The notes beneath the pieces were generated by a model that had not been told where the DNA came from, did not search any database, and saw only the letters and a program-made list of their open reading frames with translations. Shown in pieces: positions 23,977-37,100 of a DNA stretch of 64,000 bases (the stretch's first letter is position 1; every line of letters begins with the position of its first letter). The DNA comes from Parapristionchus giblindavisi. Taxonomy: Eukaryota; Nematoda; Chromadorea; Rhabditida; Diplogasteridae. The position numbers and the translations under genes were made by a program. Where the stretch lies: assembly GCA_943737045.1 (NCBI GenBank), contig CALSFV010000018.1, forward strand, positions 1 through 64,000, written 5' to 3'.

Positions 23977-24536
23977 GAGGGCTGGGACAAAAAATGTTTC
24001 TACCAAAAAAATTTTTTGTTTGGGACTAATAAAAAAAATTTTTTACCGAACAAAAAAAACAAATGAATTTATTTTTTTCCCATTTTTCCGTGAAAATTTT
24101 AGCTTTTTGTATAGCTCGTGTAGTTCAGTGGTTAGTAGACAGTTCTTGTAATCGCGCGGGTTCAATTCCCATTTTCAATTTTCTATACATATATTCATCT
24201 TTCAAAATTCAAATTCGTTGTATCCCTGGCATTTTCTTGTTGCATCAACGAAATTTCAGATTACTGTAATCCGGGGCATCTATAATTCAAAAGAATATTG
24301 ATTTTGTATTCATGGAGATGTGATCTATAATTTGGTCACGAAAAACTCAAGGGTCCCTTTATTTAACACTCTTCAGTAATATTACACTCATCAAAATTCC
24401 TTTGTGGCAAAAAATTGCCAACAAAACTGATTACAAACTAACTTTGCAAGCAAATTTGCGTTAATTTTATTTATCCGTTTTTTTTTGTTATTTTTTTGGT
24501 TTTTGCAGAAAAACCGAACAAAAAATCGCAGCCCTG
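23977..24536. mobile_element. hAT-like MITE, 560 bp, carrying a tRNA-like module
   Basis: The termini are inverted: GAGGGCTGGGAC at the left and ...TCGCAGCCCTG at the right, that is, CAGGGCTGSGA with one change. It is flanked by an 8-bp target duplication GTTTCTAG (23969-23976) and GTTTCTAA (24537-24544). An 8-bp duplication and CAGGG-type ends are the signature of the hAT superfamily. No transposase is encoded. It contains long A/T runs and the tRNA-like module at 24114-24176. Confidence 0.8.
24114..24176 (+). ncRNA. tRNA-like module inside the hAT-like MITE
   Basis: The A-box-like motif is TAGTTCAGTGG and the B-box-like motif is GGTTCAATTCC, with normal tRNA spacing. The anticodon-loop position reads CTTGTAA. 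The acceptor ends do not pair convincingly, so this is a tRNA-derived sequence rather than a working tRNA gene. Confidence 0.5.
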
Positions 24537-25139
24537 GTTTCTAAGTTGAGTTTTGCATTACGCTCGGCTGTTCTAGCCGTAATTTCCCATGTATCTATTT
24601 ATGTAGCATCTTACGAATACCATTCTTGTGAAGTAATTCTGAACAAAAAGGATGAGAAACTGAGATTTAAAAAAAAATTCTATTCTTTAGATCATGTGAT
24701 ACTGCCATCTGCAAGTAGAATTGGAATATCTAGTTTCTTTTGAAGGCTACGAATTAAAACGAAAAAAAATATAGTTGACGACAAATGGAACATGTTTGCA
24801 CAGATAGATTGATAAGAACGTACTAAGTACGGGACGTTCTCAACTCGTCCTAACCTTGAGCATAAACATACTTAATATGATAGTATATTGATGATATTTG
24901 TTGAGGAGTACATGATCTATTCTAGCAACTCTATAAATGGCGACACAATATACAATCCTCACAATTGTCAGATCAGATAGTCTGTAGGCTGCAATGTTTT
25001 AAAATTGCCTGCATTGTCTATGCTCATTTTCTTTGTCTATATATAGATATATCGTACTGTAGCCAAGGGCTAGATTTTCATATTAGCTTATGCATTTCTT
25101 TATGAATATTTATATTACCTGATATTACTTGTCATTCAG
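24537..25139. other. upstream region of the ptr gene
   Basis: No supported exon. The proximal 300 bp contain tatata-rich stretches (25040-25055). The ATG of the ptr gene follows a 'cattcag' acceptor (25133-25139), the expected spliced-leader attachment site, so the promoter may lie in this stretch. Confidence 0.4.
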
Positions 25140-28100
25140 ATGCGTTCTGTTGAGCAATTCTTCTATCGCTATGGTCGTTTTGTCGCGACTAATCCTTGGC
25201 CATTTATCGTAAGTTTCCTCTACCTCATATCTTTGCTCACATTTCAAGGATTGTAAATCGATAATCGAATGAACATGTACTACTATATTCTTATATCAAG
25301 ATCATTCCTGCATTTCTGTCATTGATATCAACTCACGGAGTGTTACAACTACATTCTGAAGTATATGTCACTTTCACACTATTGCAATTTAGAGTAAAAC
25401 CATTATCTTGAATTGAGGATGATACGTGGGATTTGTATTCTCCACTGAATGGCTATACCAGAGTAGAAGAGAATTCCTTGAAGAGATTTGAATATCCCAG
25501 TGCATCTCATCATTATCATGTGAGCATTTCAATTATTGATTACGCTTAAAGATGGAGGCCCGCGAATGAATATTCAAATGCATAGAATATCTATTGTGCA
25601 AGGGACAAGTGATATGCAAGAAATTAGCACTATCATTCATCAATCCTGTAGCGCAGTGGTAAAAGTGATCACTAGTAAGCGTAACTTCGCGGGTTCGATA
25701 CCTATTGCTGAACTTTCCTATTTTCAAAATTTCGCGCCTTTGCCTGTACATCAAGCATGGATTCATTCATGATTCTTGCGATCAATAAGCTGAATTATCA
25801 TAAAATAATTTATGTATGGTTTGTAGAATAACTTTTGCCATATTTCTGTCTTTACAGTTTGTTCACGAAAATATTGCTCGGACTCCACCTTTAAGCGATT
25901 ATAGATCAATTCATTTATTTTATATTTTGTATTGTATTCTCATGAGAAATACATTATATAATTTGCAATATATATTACTATTTATATAATTAACAAATTT
26001 GTCAGATTCAACTGTTCATCAATCGTAAAGACGAGGGTGATATGTTAGAGACTATGCCACTCTCTGAACTTATTCAATACCAATTAATTATTGCGAGGAA
26101 TATTACCGTAGTCGCAAAAGGTGCGTTGATCACCTTACGGTTATCAGGAATTAATTGGAGAAGACTTGATGTTATGATTGCGAAAGGCAGTCTAAAGCCA
26201 TTTTGAAAGTTTTGAATCTAAAGAGTTTTGCATCGCCATGCTTCTTCGATTCATCCAAATACTTCGTGTGAAGATCTTTATGAACTTTGCAGGCTCAAAT
26301 GTAACAATGGGATATGATAGACTGTGTGGAGTATACTGCAAAAATAAAAACGAAACTCTGATTGAATTATTGAAAGTTTAGATATTGAAAACTTCGCAGA
26401 AAACCCTCAATTTCCAGATGCACAGTCAATCACGTAATAGTTCAAGTTCTATTATAGATTTCACTTATCCAATCGCAAGAGTTCTAGGACAAAAGGTTAC
26501 TGTCAATGTATAACTTTTATTATAACTTATTGAAAATCGATACGATGCAAGATTAATTAATTATTTAAACTAAAATAAGTAGAGTCTTAAACGGTTGAAA
26601 TGCAATCAGATAATGTTTCCCATCGTTTGCTTATAATTCCTTCTTCAGGCATTTCTCGGTTATTCCCTAGCAGACCTTACATTCGATAACTCGTATCCTC
26701 CTCATGTACTTGAAGCTAAATTATTTATTCTTCATTTTATGGTATATTTTTATTACTTTATTACTGAGCCTCAATCGCATAATTATGATTTACTAGATAG
26801 ACTTGACTCTCCCTCACGGCAAGGAACTCGCTTATGATTTCGAAGAAAAACTCCTGGTATAGTTTTTAAGCTCTGGGTAATATTATTAATCACATTCAGT
26901 TGTTATCTGAAGAGTTCACAAACAAGTCACAATTACTACAATATCAGATATTGAGCAGACAAAGGGAGTTATCCGAACAGTGGTTTGAAATATTCATTTC
27001 ATAGTTTCCTGATACCATCATAGATAATTGCCACAAATATTTTTGAGATCTCGTATATATTCCACAAACTCATCTATTTTAAGTCTAACTTTAGCTAAGA
27101 GAGAGATTAGAGCTATTAATTTGGATACGAGAGCTATTCTCCGAGAAAAGATCATTGGATTTTCTTTATTAATTGCAGGAATATCACATTATCTTCTATT
27201 CCTAACTTTGCAATGACTGCCATCTTGCTCTCACTGTTTATGGTACTCACTCTCATCAATGTTCCTTTGTACAAGAGTCAACACCTCGAGGTTCGTCTTT
27301 CTTATCATCTCATCATCTTTGATTATTTATTGTCTGATGATATCACAGTACTATTGTGCAGTGTTAAACCTATGATCAAACGGTCAATGACCACGATTCA
27401 TCAGTCATCATATAAGATATGCTTGCTTATTAGAATTTGAGAGCAATCCATCTCCTAGTGAAGAAAATCCGGAGTAGACGAGATTGTGGGGTGGGTCAGT
27501 GGAATAATCAGAAATAATCTGAAGATTTCATCTTTATCACGACCATGAATATAATCAGTCAGATGTAGATAAACAAAGTAAACGGTGTAAAAACCAAGCG
27601 TAAACCACTCAGAATTGTCATAAATTTCAATGAATAGAATGACTAATTAAAGATAGTTCATGTAGTATTTAGAAATAAAAACATACGAAATAAATGATGA
27701 TATTATATCTACAAAACCAATGAATGAATACAATTACGGAAAGTTTTGTCGTTGTGAGAGACTATAAACGAGCTAGCCACATACAGATATTCGTTAAAAT
27801 GAGAAAGGAAAAAAGAGAATGTGAATAGAGAACGAAGAGAGGATAATATTATGCATGTCTAATAAATAGAGAAGAGCAGTTCAGGATAAATGTTACTAGA
27901 ATGATAGAGTGAAGAGAGGGGGAGAAGTGAGATGGTTAATTCAAGTTTTAATAATGCCATTTAATGACTCACCCATCTAGTTAATCTGAAACTATCTAAT
28001 TCTCACTCATTTTCGTTGTCTACAAGAGGGTCTAAATTCGAAGTCCAACCGTCATGAAATGTTCTATTCTTCATTAGCGAAAGCTTTATTTTGCTTTAAC

Positions 28101-31100
28101 AGGCAATAGTCGGCATTATCTCACCATGTATGGCACTATGGACTTCAGTTGGAATCTTATGGGAGATTGGATACGCTTTCAACAACGTCATCACTCTCGT
28201 TCCTTTTCTTGTTCTTTGCATTGGAGTCGATGATGCCTTCCTTTTACTGGCGGGTTGGAGGCAATCCACGTTAGTGTCCTGCTTATGAAAAGGATGACAT
28301 ATACTCATAGAAAATTCTTTAAATTAGGTGTTTCAATTGGTACCAATATTTATCTATTTTTCTGTGAGTGTATAAAACTATTGTTTGTCATTCATTTCGA
28401 TTTTCATTCATCATTTCACCCGTTCTTCCCTTCGTTTGTCGGTTGATCTAGATGATGATGTCTGCCGCTCGGAGCAAGTAGACATATACTAGTCAACCAA
28501 GTCGTGACCAAATGACTATCCAAAGTTAACACGACCAGGTTAACTTGACTTGAGTAGTTAAAATTTACCTACAGTGTATCGCAAGCTACAGTAATCCATG
28601 ATATCGACCTACTGTTACATAAAAGTTGCATTTCATCTTTCATCTCTCACAAGGGAATGACCAACCATCCCCGTCGAGTTATGACTAGTGACATATGCCA
28701 TTCGACTCGCCATGTGATTCTGATAATGCATCGTTAATGACTCGACTCAAACGTTAATGATCTTCGAGAAAATCGATATTGAAATTCGGTCAAATTCGTG
28801 TGGTTTCCTACACAACGCATGCGGATGGGTTGGTGAACTCTACTATCTTCTTTCGAAACATCGGCTCGTGTAGTGTAGTGGATAAGATGCCTGCGTTTAC
28901 TTTTGACTGTCAATGGTTCGACCCCCCTTGCCGCACTCTTCTTTTGCTGATTTTGTTGCTGTAGAAAGTTTGAAATGTTTTGCTGTGATTATAGAAAAAA
29001 GAACACACCCAACAAGTTTGAACAACAAAATGAGTGAAGTAAAGAAAATACAGTTTTCACATCTGGGGCACATAATGAATGAACAGGAAGAACAATGACA
29101 TCAAGGCTTTGGAAGACAGTCCAAGAAGAAATGGAAGCGCTTACCGTACTCGCATGATCTTTGATCTTTGAACTCTCATTGCTGTTTTTCAGGTCATTCA
29201 TTGCATGACATCGACCTCGGGTGAGGGAGAGGGAGATGGAGATTTCAAAAAAATAATGCCATAAACAAAAAGATTTTCCTTGAGAAGTGTTTTTCCATCT
29301 AGAAAACTTGCTGATAGTGTTCTTTTTTTAGCTTTCATAATCACAGCAAAACATTTCAAACTTTCTACAGCAACAAAATCAGCAAAAGAAGAGTGCGGCA
29401 AGGGGGGTCGAACCCTTGACAGTCAAAAGTAAACGCAGGCATCTTATCCACTACACTACACGAGCCGATGTTTCGAAAGAAGATAGTAGAGTTCACCAAC
29501 CCATCCGCATGCGTTGTGTTGGAAACCACACGAATTTGACCGAATTTCAATATCGATTTTCTCGAAGATCATAAACGTTTGAGTCGAGTCATTAACGATG
29601 TATTATCAGAATCACATGGCGATTCGAATGGTATATGTCACTAGTCATAACTCGACGGGGATGGTTGGTCATTCCCTTGTCAGTACGACTCTTTGGTCGC
29701 TTCTAATTTTTCTTTCAATATGGTAAGAAATTGATGTATATCCAAATTACTTTATCCTAATTATAATTTTACAGATTCGTCATCTATTGGTTTTCGTTCT
29801 TATTGCTTTTATATCGCTCAAGACTAACATCTCATGTTCTGCATCTCATTTTTTTGTTTTATTGATTTATCAGCCGAGCCCAAGCGTTTTCGTAACTGCG
29901 GATGTAGACCAAGTGTACCCGGAACCATACAGTGACCGTGCATATCGGTCTATCGCTTCCCACATGATTCAGATCTACCGCTCTCGCACGTTTCAGCAAC
30001 AATTGATGTCGCACTGACATTAACATTAATTCATTAACAGTAATCCAGGATACCGACAAACGGTGTCACAATCGTTACAGTAACCGAAGATATTAACCTA
30101 TCGAATCACGCACCTTCCAGCAACCGTGAGGTTTGACCTACCGCTCCTGCACGTTTAAGCACCGTAACCGGTTACAAGTTGCACGTGACCAAGTGTTCAA
30201 GTCGAGGTTAACGGGACCACTATATCAAGACAGAGGCGATTGAAAATTTACCTACAGTATATCGCAAGATATAGTAATCAAAGATATCAACCTATCGTAC
30301 CCCACACCCTACAGTATCCGTGGATATCGATCAACAGTATCCCTCACGATTCAGTTAACATTAACTTCATACCTACCGCTCCCGTAAGTTACAACATCCG
30401 TGGATGTCATTCGACGTATCCTACATGATGACGCAGTATTTGCATATCTACTTGCCAATGCCCACGAACATTACAGTGTTTTTCACGGTTATTGTAACAG
30501 GCGGGGAACGATAGACCAATATGCAAGGTCACTGTAAGGGTCAGGCTATGCTTGGTCTACACCCGCAGTTACTAAAAAGTGAGGGCTCGGCTGGTTAATC
30601 AGAAAAAAATGTAAAAGCAATAAGAACGAAAACCAATAAATGACGAATCTGTAAAATTATATTAAGGATAAAGTAATTTGGATATACGTTAATTTCTTAT
30701 GCGGTGTTAAAATCTTGAAAAAGTACAACGTGGAATGGAAAAGTAGTGTTAATTTCCTAACTGGAAAAGTAGTTGTAAAAGTAGCTGGAGTCGTAGTTGA
30801 CGAACTCTTACAACGAAAACCCTTATTCGTTTGTTGGATTACGGTATTTCTAAATTTCTTGGCATTTTCCCAACCAAGACTTCTGTCTTGACGTTTTCAT
30901 GGCTTAAATGCTTGTATTTTTATAATTTTACCGTTTTTAACGTTATGCGAGCTCACAAACTAATATATATGACACTCACAACCTTTCTGCCACCACATTT
31001 ACATTTATGACTGCTAACGTTCTTTTTTGTCGATGCCAATACTTCCACCAGATCAACTCTGTTTCTTTACAGGCGTTTCCCTTCGAACTTTTCGATAATC

Positions 31101-34100
31101 CCGCTGATTATCGATCTCACGTCAAGTGTTCGTCGTTGGCTCACGAGGATTGACTTGAAATCGGTTAGTTTCACTTATGTTCTCGCTCTCTTTTTATTTT
31201 GTTTATATTTATCGCTCAAATACACTAGAACCGTCTATATTGCGTTAGTTTAAGGTTGTTATCACCTTACTTTCACATATTTTCCTCCTTTATTAGTAAT
31301 TCGTTCATACAACGTCAATTTACAATGTATTTTCTCCAGGAAACGGCTCAAACGACTGTCGATTCGTCGCGCTTTTTTCTTCGTAAATTTCGAAATGCTG
31401 CGTCATCTTCACTCAGATAAGCTTTACCTACCTTAAACTTACCTTATAATGAATGGAGTGAGGCTTGTGGACAAATTATTGCAGGTTTTTTCGGACCTGC
31501 AAACGGTCATTGGTGCCGTAGTTGTTGACCTTCTCGCTTGGATTCAACAGGTATAAATCTTTGATTTTATGAATTCTCCCACTATTTAATGCAGTTACCT
31601 CTTTATATATTAAAGCTACGCATTTTTGTTAGCTAGTATGCACTACAGTTCACAGCGATGTTAGTCAAATCGTAAACTATGATACTATAGATAGATTAAT
31701 GCAGTCAATTCGGTTAATTTACTCTATCTCTCTAATCTTTCGAGCTCTATCCACTAATGAAAGTGAATATTCGGTGGGATTTCTCCAATATTGTGTATTC
31801 CTATTTATGTGTACGATTTCCTTTTCAGGATAACCGTCCTCGTTGAGAAACACGTGCACAACCTCTAACTACAGGTAAATCAATCTATCCGCTTCCTTCT
31901 AATAATTTGAGTTACTTTATTTAAGAATAAATTAAATTCAAATAATGCTCTTGCAGATTTGTCGGACCGATTCGTTAGTAGTTATCGTAATCGACAAACG
32001 TTGATCTCTGTTTTTTTTATTGTTTTTATGTCGATCAGAAATATAAAGATGTTCTTTTTACTGTTCATATCTATGATTCCAATACTTTAACTCAAGGAGA
32101 AAATAGAGATAATACAATGGCAGGTAGTATAGGGAAATGGCTGTGATCACGATGACGATGAAGTAGTAATGATTGAGAAGACATCTTAAAGATGGAGTTA
32201 AGATACTTTGAAGGAGAAATTATAAAAGCAGAAAATTAAAACTTGGGTTTTCTCCATTATTTTAATTGAACACATGAGTAGCAATAGTGTGTAGTGGTAG
32301 TGGGAGAATTCATAAAATCAAAGATTTATACCTGTTGAATCCAAGCGAGAAGGTCAACAACTACGGCACCAATGACCGTTTGCAGGTCCGAAAAAACCTG
32401 CAATAATTTGTCCACAAGCCTCACTCCATTCATTATAAGGTAAGTTTAAGGTAGGTAAAGCTTATCTGAGTGAAGATGACGCAGCATTTCGAAATTTACG
32501 AAGAAAAAAGCGCGACGAATCGACAGTCGTTTGAGCCGTTTCCTGGAGAAAATACATTGTAAATTGACGTTGTATGAACGAATTACTAATAAAGGAGGAA
32601 AATATGTGAAAGTAAGGTGATAACAACCTTAAACTAACGCAATATAGACGGTTCTAGTGTATTTGAGCGATAAATATAAACAAAATGAAAAGAGAGCGAG
32701 AACATAAGTGAAACTAACCGATTTCAAGTCAATCCTCGTGAGCCAACGACGAACACTTGACGTGAGATCGATAATCAGCGGGATTATCGAAAAGTTCGAA
32801 GGGAAACGCCTGTAAAGAAACAGAGTTGATCTGGTAGAAGTATTGGCATCGACAAAAAAGAACGTTAGCAGTCATAAATGTAAATGTGGTGGCAGAAAGG
32901 TTGTGAGTGCATATATATTAGTTTGTGAGCTCGCATAACGTTAAAAACGGTAAAATTATAAAAATACAAGCATTTAAGCCATGAAAACGTCAAGACAGAA
33001 GTCTTGGTTGGCAAAATGCCAAGAAAATTAGAAATACCGTAATCCAACAAACGAATAAGGGTTTTCGTTGTAAGAGTTGTACAACTACGACACTATACTA
33101 CTTTTCCAACTACTTTTACAATCAGAAAATTAACACTACTTTTTTACTTTTCCATCTACTTTTCCAAGATTTTAAACCCACATGAGGGTAAGCACAAATA
33201 TAGAAAATGTAATAAAAGCCGCATGAGGAAAAAATGAATAGCTAAAATGAAAACGACATGCCGAAATTCCTTTGTTCTCCTTCATATATTTCGGTATTCC
33301 AAAAATTGCGCCGAATTTTTCTATTATATAATAAGAATCGCCAACATTTCGGCATTCAGAACGTCGTTCTCATTTTCGGCATACCGCTCTATCTCATAGC
33401 GTGTGTGCGAAATAAATTTCGGAATATATTTCCGAAAAATATTTCGGCAGATGCCGAAATTGAGAAAAGAATACCACCCCTGGGGTGCACAATTCTCAAT
33501 ATTTGCAGAAAGGGCGCAACTCTCGAGGAAAGAATGGGCGAATCCGTTGCAATCGCTGGTGCTTCTGTTACGGTGACTTCGGTATCATATTCTGCTATTT
33601 GTTTTTCTAACGGATGATCAATAAGATGACTTGGAACGTATCGTGTCATTTTTATTCAATCAAAATAATACTGAATTGGTTAGTTTCATCGTTTACGATT
33701 TCGTTCATTTTCGAAATTGAAAAATACGTTAGAATGAAAAAAAAACTGATGATTAAACGCACATAGTCAGAATGCCGAAAATGCGAAGAGCGTTAAATTA
33801 CAGGCAACCGATGTTCTGTGTTTCGCCACTGGATTGTTCTCCAATCTACGAGCGGTTCAAATTTTCTGCGCGCACTCAGCTCTCACACTCGCTATTGACT
33901 ACGTTTATCAGGTTGTGCAGTGCATAATGCGCATTTAAGACGTTAACATTTTTAATATTTCAAACACATTTGATGCTAATTGATATAAGTACAATTATTC
34001 CTATCGTAGTCATACATCAATCAAAAGTATTTTAAACTGCATACTCAAGGTATACTTTGGAGTAAAGCTAATTATGAGAGTAACTCTTTTCACAATTCTA

Positions 34101-37100
34101 ATGTAGAAAAAGTGCATGAGAACTCGAGAGGATATGAAATGTTACTTTCAGATGACGTTCTTCTTGTCAGCCATGAGCATGCTCTCGTCAAAACAAATTA
34201 AAGAAGAAGAAAAAACAGTGGTATCATTACATTCACTGATAAAGTCAATTGTTACGCAGTTCCATATGTGCTGTTCAGCAGCCGCGAAAAGGAATGAAAT
34301 GAAAAAAAAGAGTGAAAGAGTGTGCAAAACGAAGAGAGTATTCGCTTCCTTTCTTTTCTTTTCTCCTCTTTAGAACAGAGCATAAAAGTCAGCTATGTAC
34401 CGACGGAACATTTCGAATTACTTTGAGGATTTTCATTCTAACGTAGAACATTGTACAGCCTCTACTTATCAAAGATATTACTAACAGAAACCGACAGCCG
34501 AATGTGATTATGGATGGAGGATGAAAATAATGCAACCAATGGCTAAATTTGCTGAAAAGTTCAAGGAAATTAGTGTAAACGGTAATGTGCTCAAGGTAGG
34601 ATATTCATTTATTATAAAAATTTGTTTGGTTATTGCAGGGTTTCGTGAACATTCTACATATGAAGATAACAAAGTTTATGCTTGCTCTTTTGTTCGTTGT
34701 TCACATTGTGGTTAGTCAGCTCCTTCCTATACATACCTTATAGCGAAATTTTTTTCACATTTTATTTTATTTTTTTGATTTTTTAACTAAAAAAATGTGA
34801 TTTTGAATTTTTTGAAATGGTCAAAAAAATTTTTAAATAAAAAATTCAAAATTAATAAAATCCCAACCCTGGTTAGTATGATAATTGTTTGAAAAAAGAT
34901 CGCCGTTTTCTGGGACTATTTTTGGGAACACAAGTATCAAAATGGCTGAATTAAAATTTTGCATCAGTTTTGTCATTTTTCTTTGATCAAACCGATTTAT
35001 TGAAGGCATCGGGAGTTCTAATCACGAAAGTAAACTCCGATTTTGATATTGAAAAGATGTATCGAGATGAATCTCCACTACGAAATATCAGCAGAAGTAT
35101 ACAGAATCATATGCTCAAAGAGGTCTGACAATTCTTATTTGTGAAAGTCTTTATTTGTGATGGATATCTGAACGATCAAGAAATAAAATAGCGTTAAGTG
35201 TTCTATTTTGAATTACAGTCGTTTACTGTTAACTTCGCTGTCTACCCTATGCCAGTATTTTCGAATTCATCGATTAGAGAAAGATTTGAGGTATCGTATA
35301 ACCCATTACCTTCAATATAACTGATTTTACAGGAAATGCTCAACCGTCTCGAACATATTGATCGTCATTCAATTGATCCAAAAGTGGCTACTGATGTGTG
35401 GACTCGCGATTACACTTTGGTAATTATATTAATAATATTAATAGATCAATAATATTAATAGAAAAGTATAGATTTGCATGCATTTTAAATGCAATTTTAA
35501 AATATATATAATGTTAAATTCAAATCTAAATCAAAAGAAATATTGGAAAAAAAAAGAGAGTAAACAGTGGAGAGGACTAAAAATATATGAATATGCCCAC
35601 AGGAAATAGAAATTTCGAATTTGACGGATGCATGGGATTCGACTGATTTACTCAAGAACTATCGACAACTTAATTTGGATGACAAATTCATTATAACCAA
35701 GTTAGAAATATTTTTACCAAAATGATTATGAATATATTTCACTGTCGGTGCACGATTAGTTTACAAAACATGACACAATTCACGCTAATCGATAGATTAT
35801 CTACAGCCATTACGTCATATCATAGTTATTTTGGCAAAAGTCTTTTTATATGAAGGCGGATTTATTCACTTTACAAATGTGATTTTAGAATGAATGAGAA
35901 CAATACGGAGATTATGGTTGGATTCTACTTTGATATAACTTACAATAACTTTTCATCTTTTGTCGATGTCGATAGATTCATGACTCAACGGTTTGAATCG
36001 TCTTTTACATAAAGTGCAATATTTCCTAAGTGATATAACGTAGGCAACAATAGAATAATGTTCTAGTTCCGCACAGCAATCACAAATATTTATACACAAA
36101 TCTTGTGTTACAGAAGATCGATTCTTGCTGACTACAAAGATGATTTCACTGTTTTCTCTCATAATCCATACGAAAAAGTGCGTTCCCATCTTTTTGTATG
36201 CTCTCTCTTACACATCCTAACATGTAAAAAGTCGTCACTATCAATCATTTTCTTGAGATTCCGACAGAATCGACCACTTCTGCTCCGAAGAGTTTCATCC
36301 AAACAGCTTGTAATTTATTTCGTATTTTCTAATGTTACAGTTTATATAATATTATGTTGGTGCATCAACTTCTTGAAAAAAAGGAAAGTCACGAGGCTCC
36401 AACCTTATGTATAATTTATTTCCTTTGTGTATGAATATTTTTCGCTTCTCAAAGTCTTAATAATGAGTTTCCGTGATAAAAATTTTTTCAATGACTAAAA
36501 AATGAAAGAAAATTAACGGCAAATAAATATGGCCCGAAAATTATAGGTTCTAATTTTCTGGAGTGGTGTACTGTATTATATTTTCTGAAAATTGACAAAG
36601 CATATCATTTTCGAACAAGTGTGAATTGTCTTCTAATTGTTGTTTTTTCTCTCATGAATAGGAATTGCATTTCATTTACTTCAGTGATTATAAAAATTTT
36701 TTACCACGGAAACTCATGATTAAGATTTGAGAAGCAAAAAATATTCATACGCAAAGGAAATAAATGAAAATTCGCAAAGGGGCGCATGTGCAAAACGAGC
36801 TGTATTGTATTGTACGCAACATGCAGTTCTTTATGGATATTTTAATTTATTTTTGATTTACAGTATCTGGAGTGATCTTGATGTCAATCCTCGTCATTAT
36901 ATTCATTCCAAAGATAGTTGCCATCATTACTGTTGTCATTTCGATCATCTCCATTTGTGTCGGTGATTCATTTTCTTTTATTCATTTTATATCGCCATCC
37001 ACAATGAGTGACTTTGGTATTGTTGATGTTTCTTACTAACAAATTCTAAAATATTGCATGATTTAGAAAAATTCAGGTATCGGAGCACAATTTGGGTATT

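Larger units (their letters stand above)
28650..29679. mobile_element. P4 palindrome, 1,030 bp, in the large ptr intron
   Basis: The ends are CAAGGGAATGACCAACCATC and its inverse, with TCA target duplications (28647-28649, 29680-29682). The arms of about 340 bp (28650-28996 and 29320-29679) are near-identical; a loop of about 320 bp separates them. Each arm carries a tRNA-like module. The arms share 'gttggtgaactctact' and flanks with the shorter P4 copy at 20660. The loop contains two 61-70 codon frames without support. Confidence 0.88.

Noticed and set aside
19505..28931. Calling the tRNA-like units functional tRNA genes
   Set aside because: Acceptor stems do not pair and variable regions are abnormal. 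They look tRNA-derived only.
34718..34872. Possible hAT-like insert ending 'aaccctg' with GGTTAGT on both sides
   Set aside because: The left end does not mirror the right end and the left GGTTAGT is the ptr splice donor; evidence too weak.
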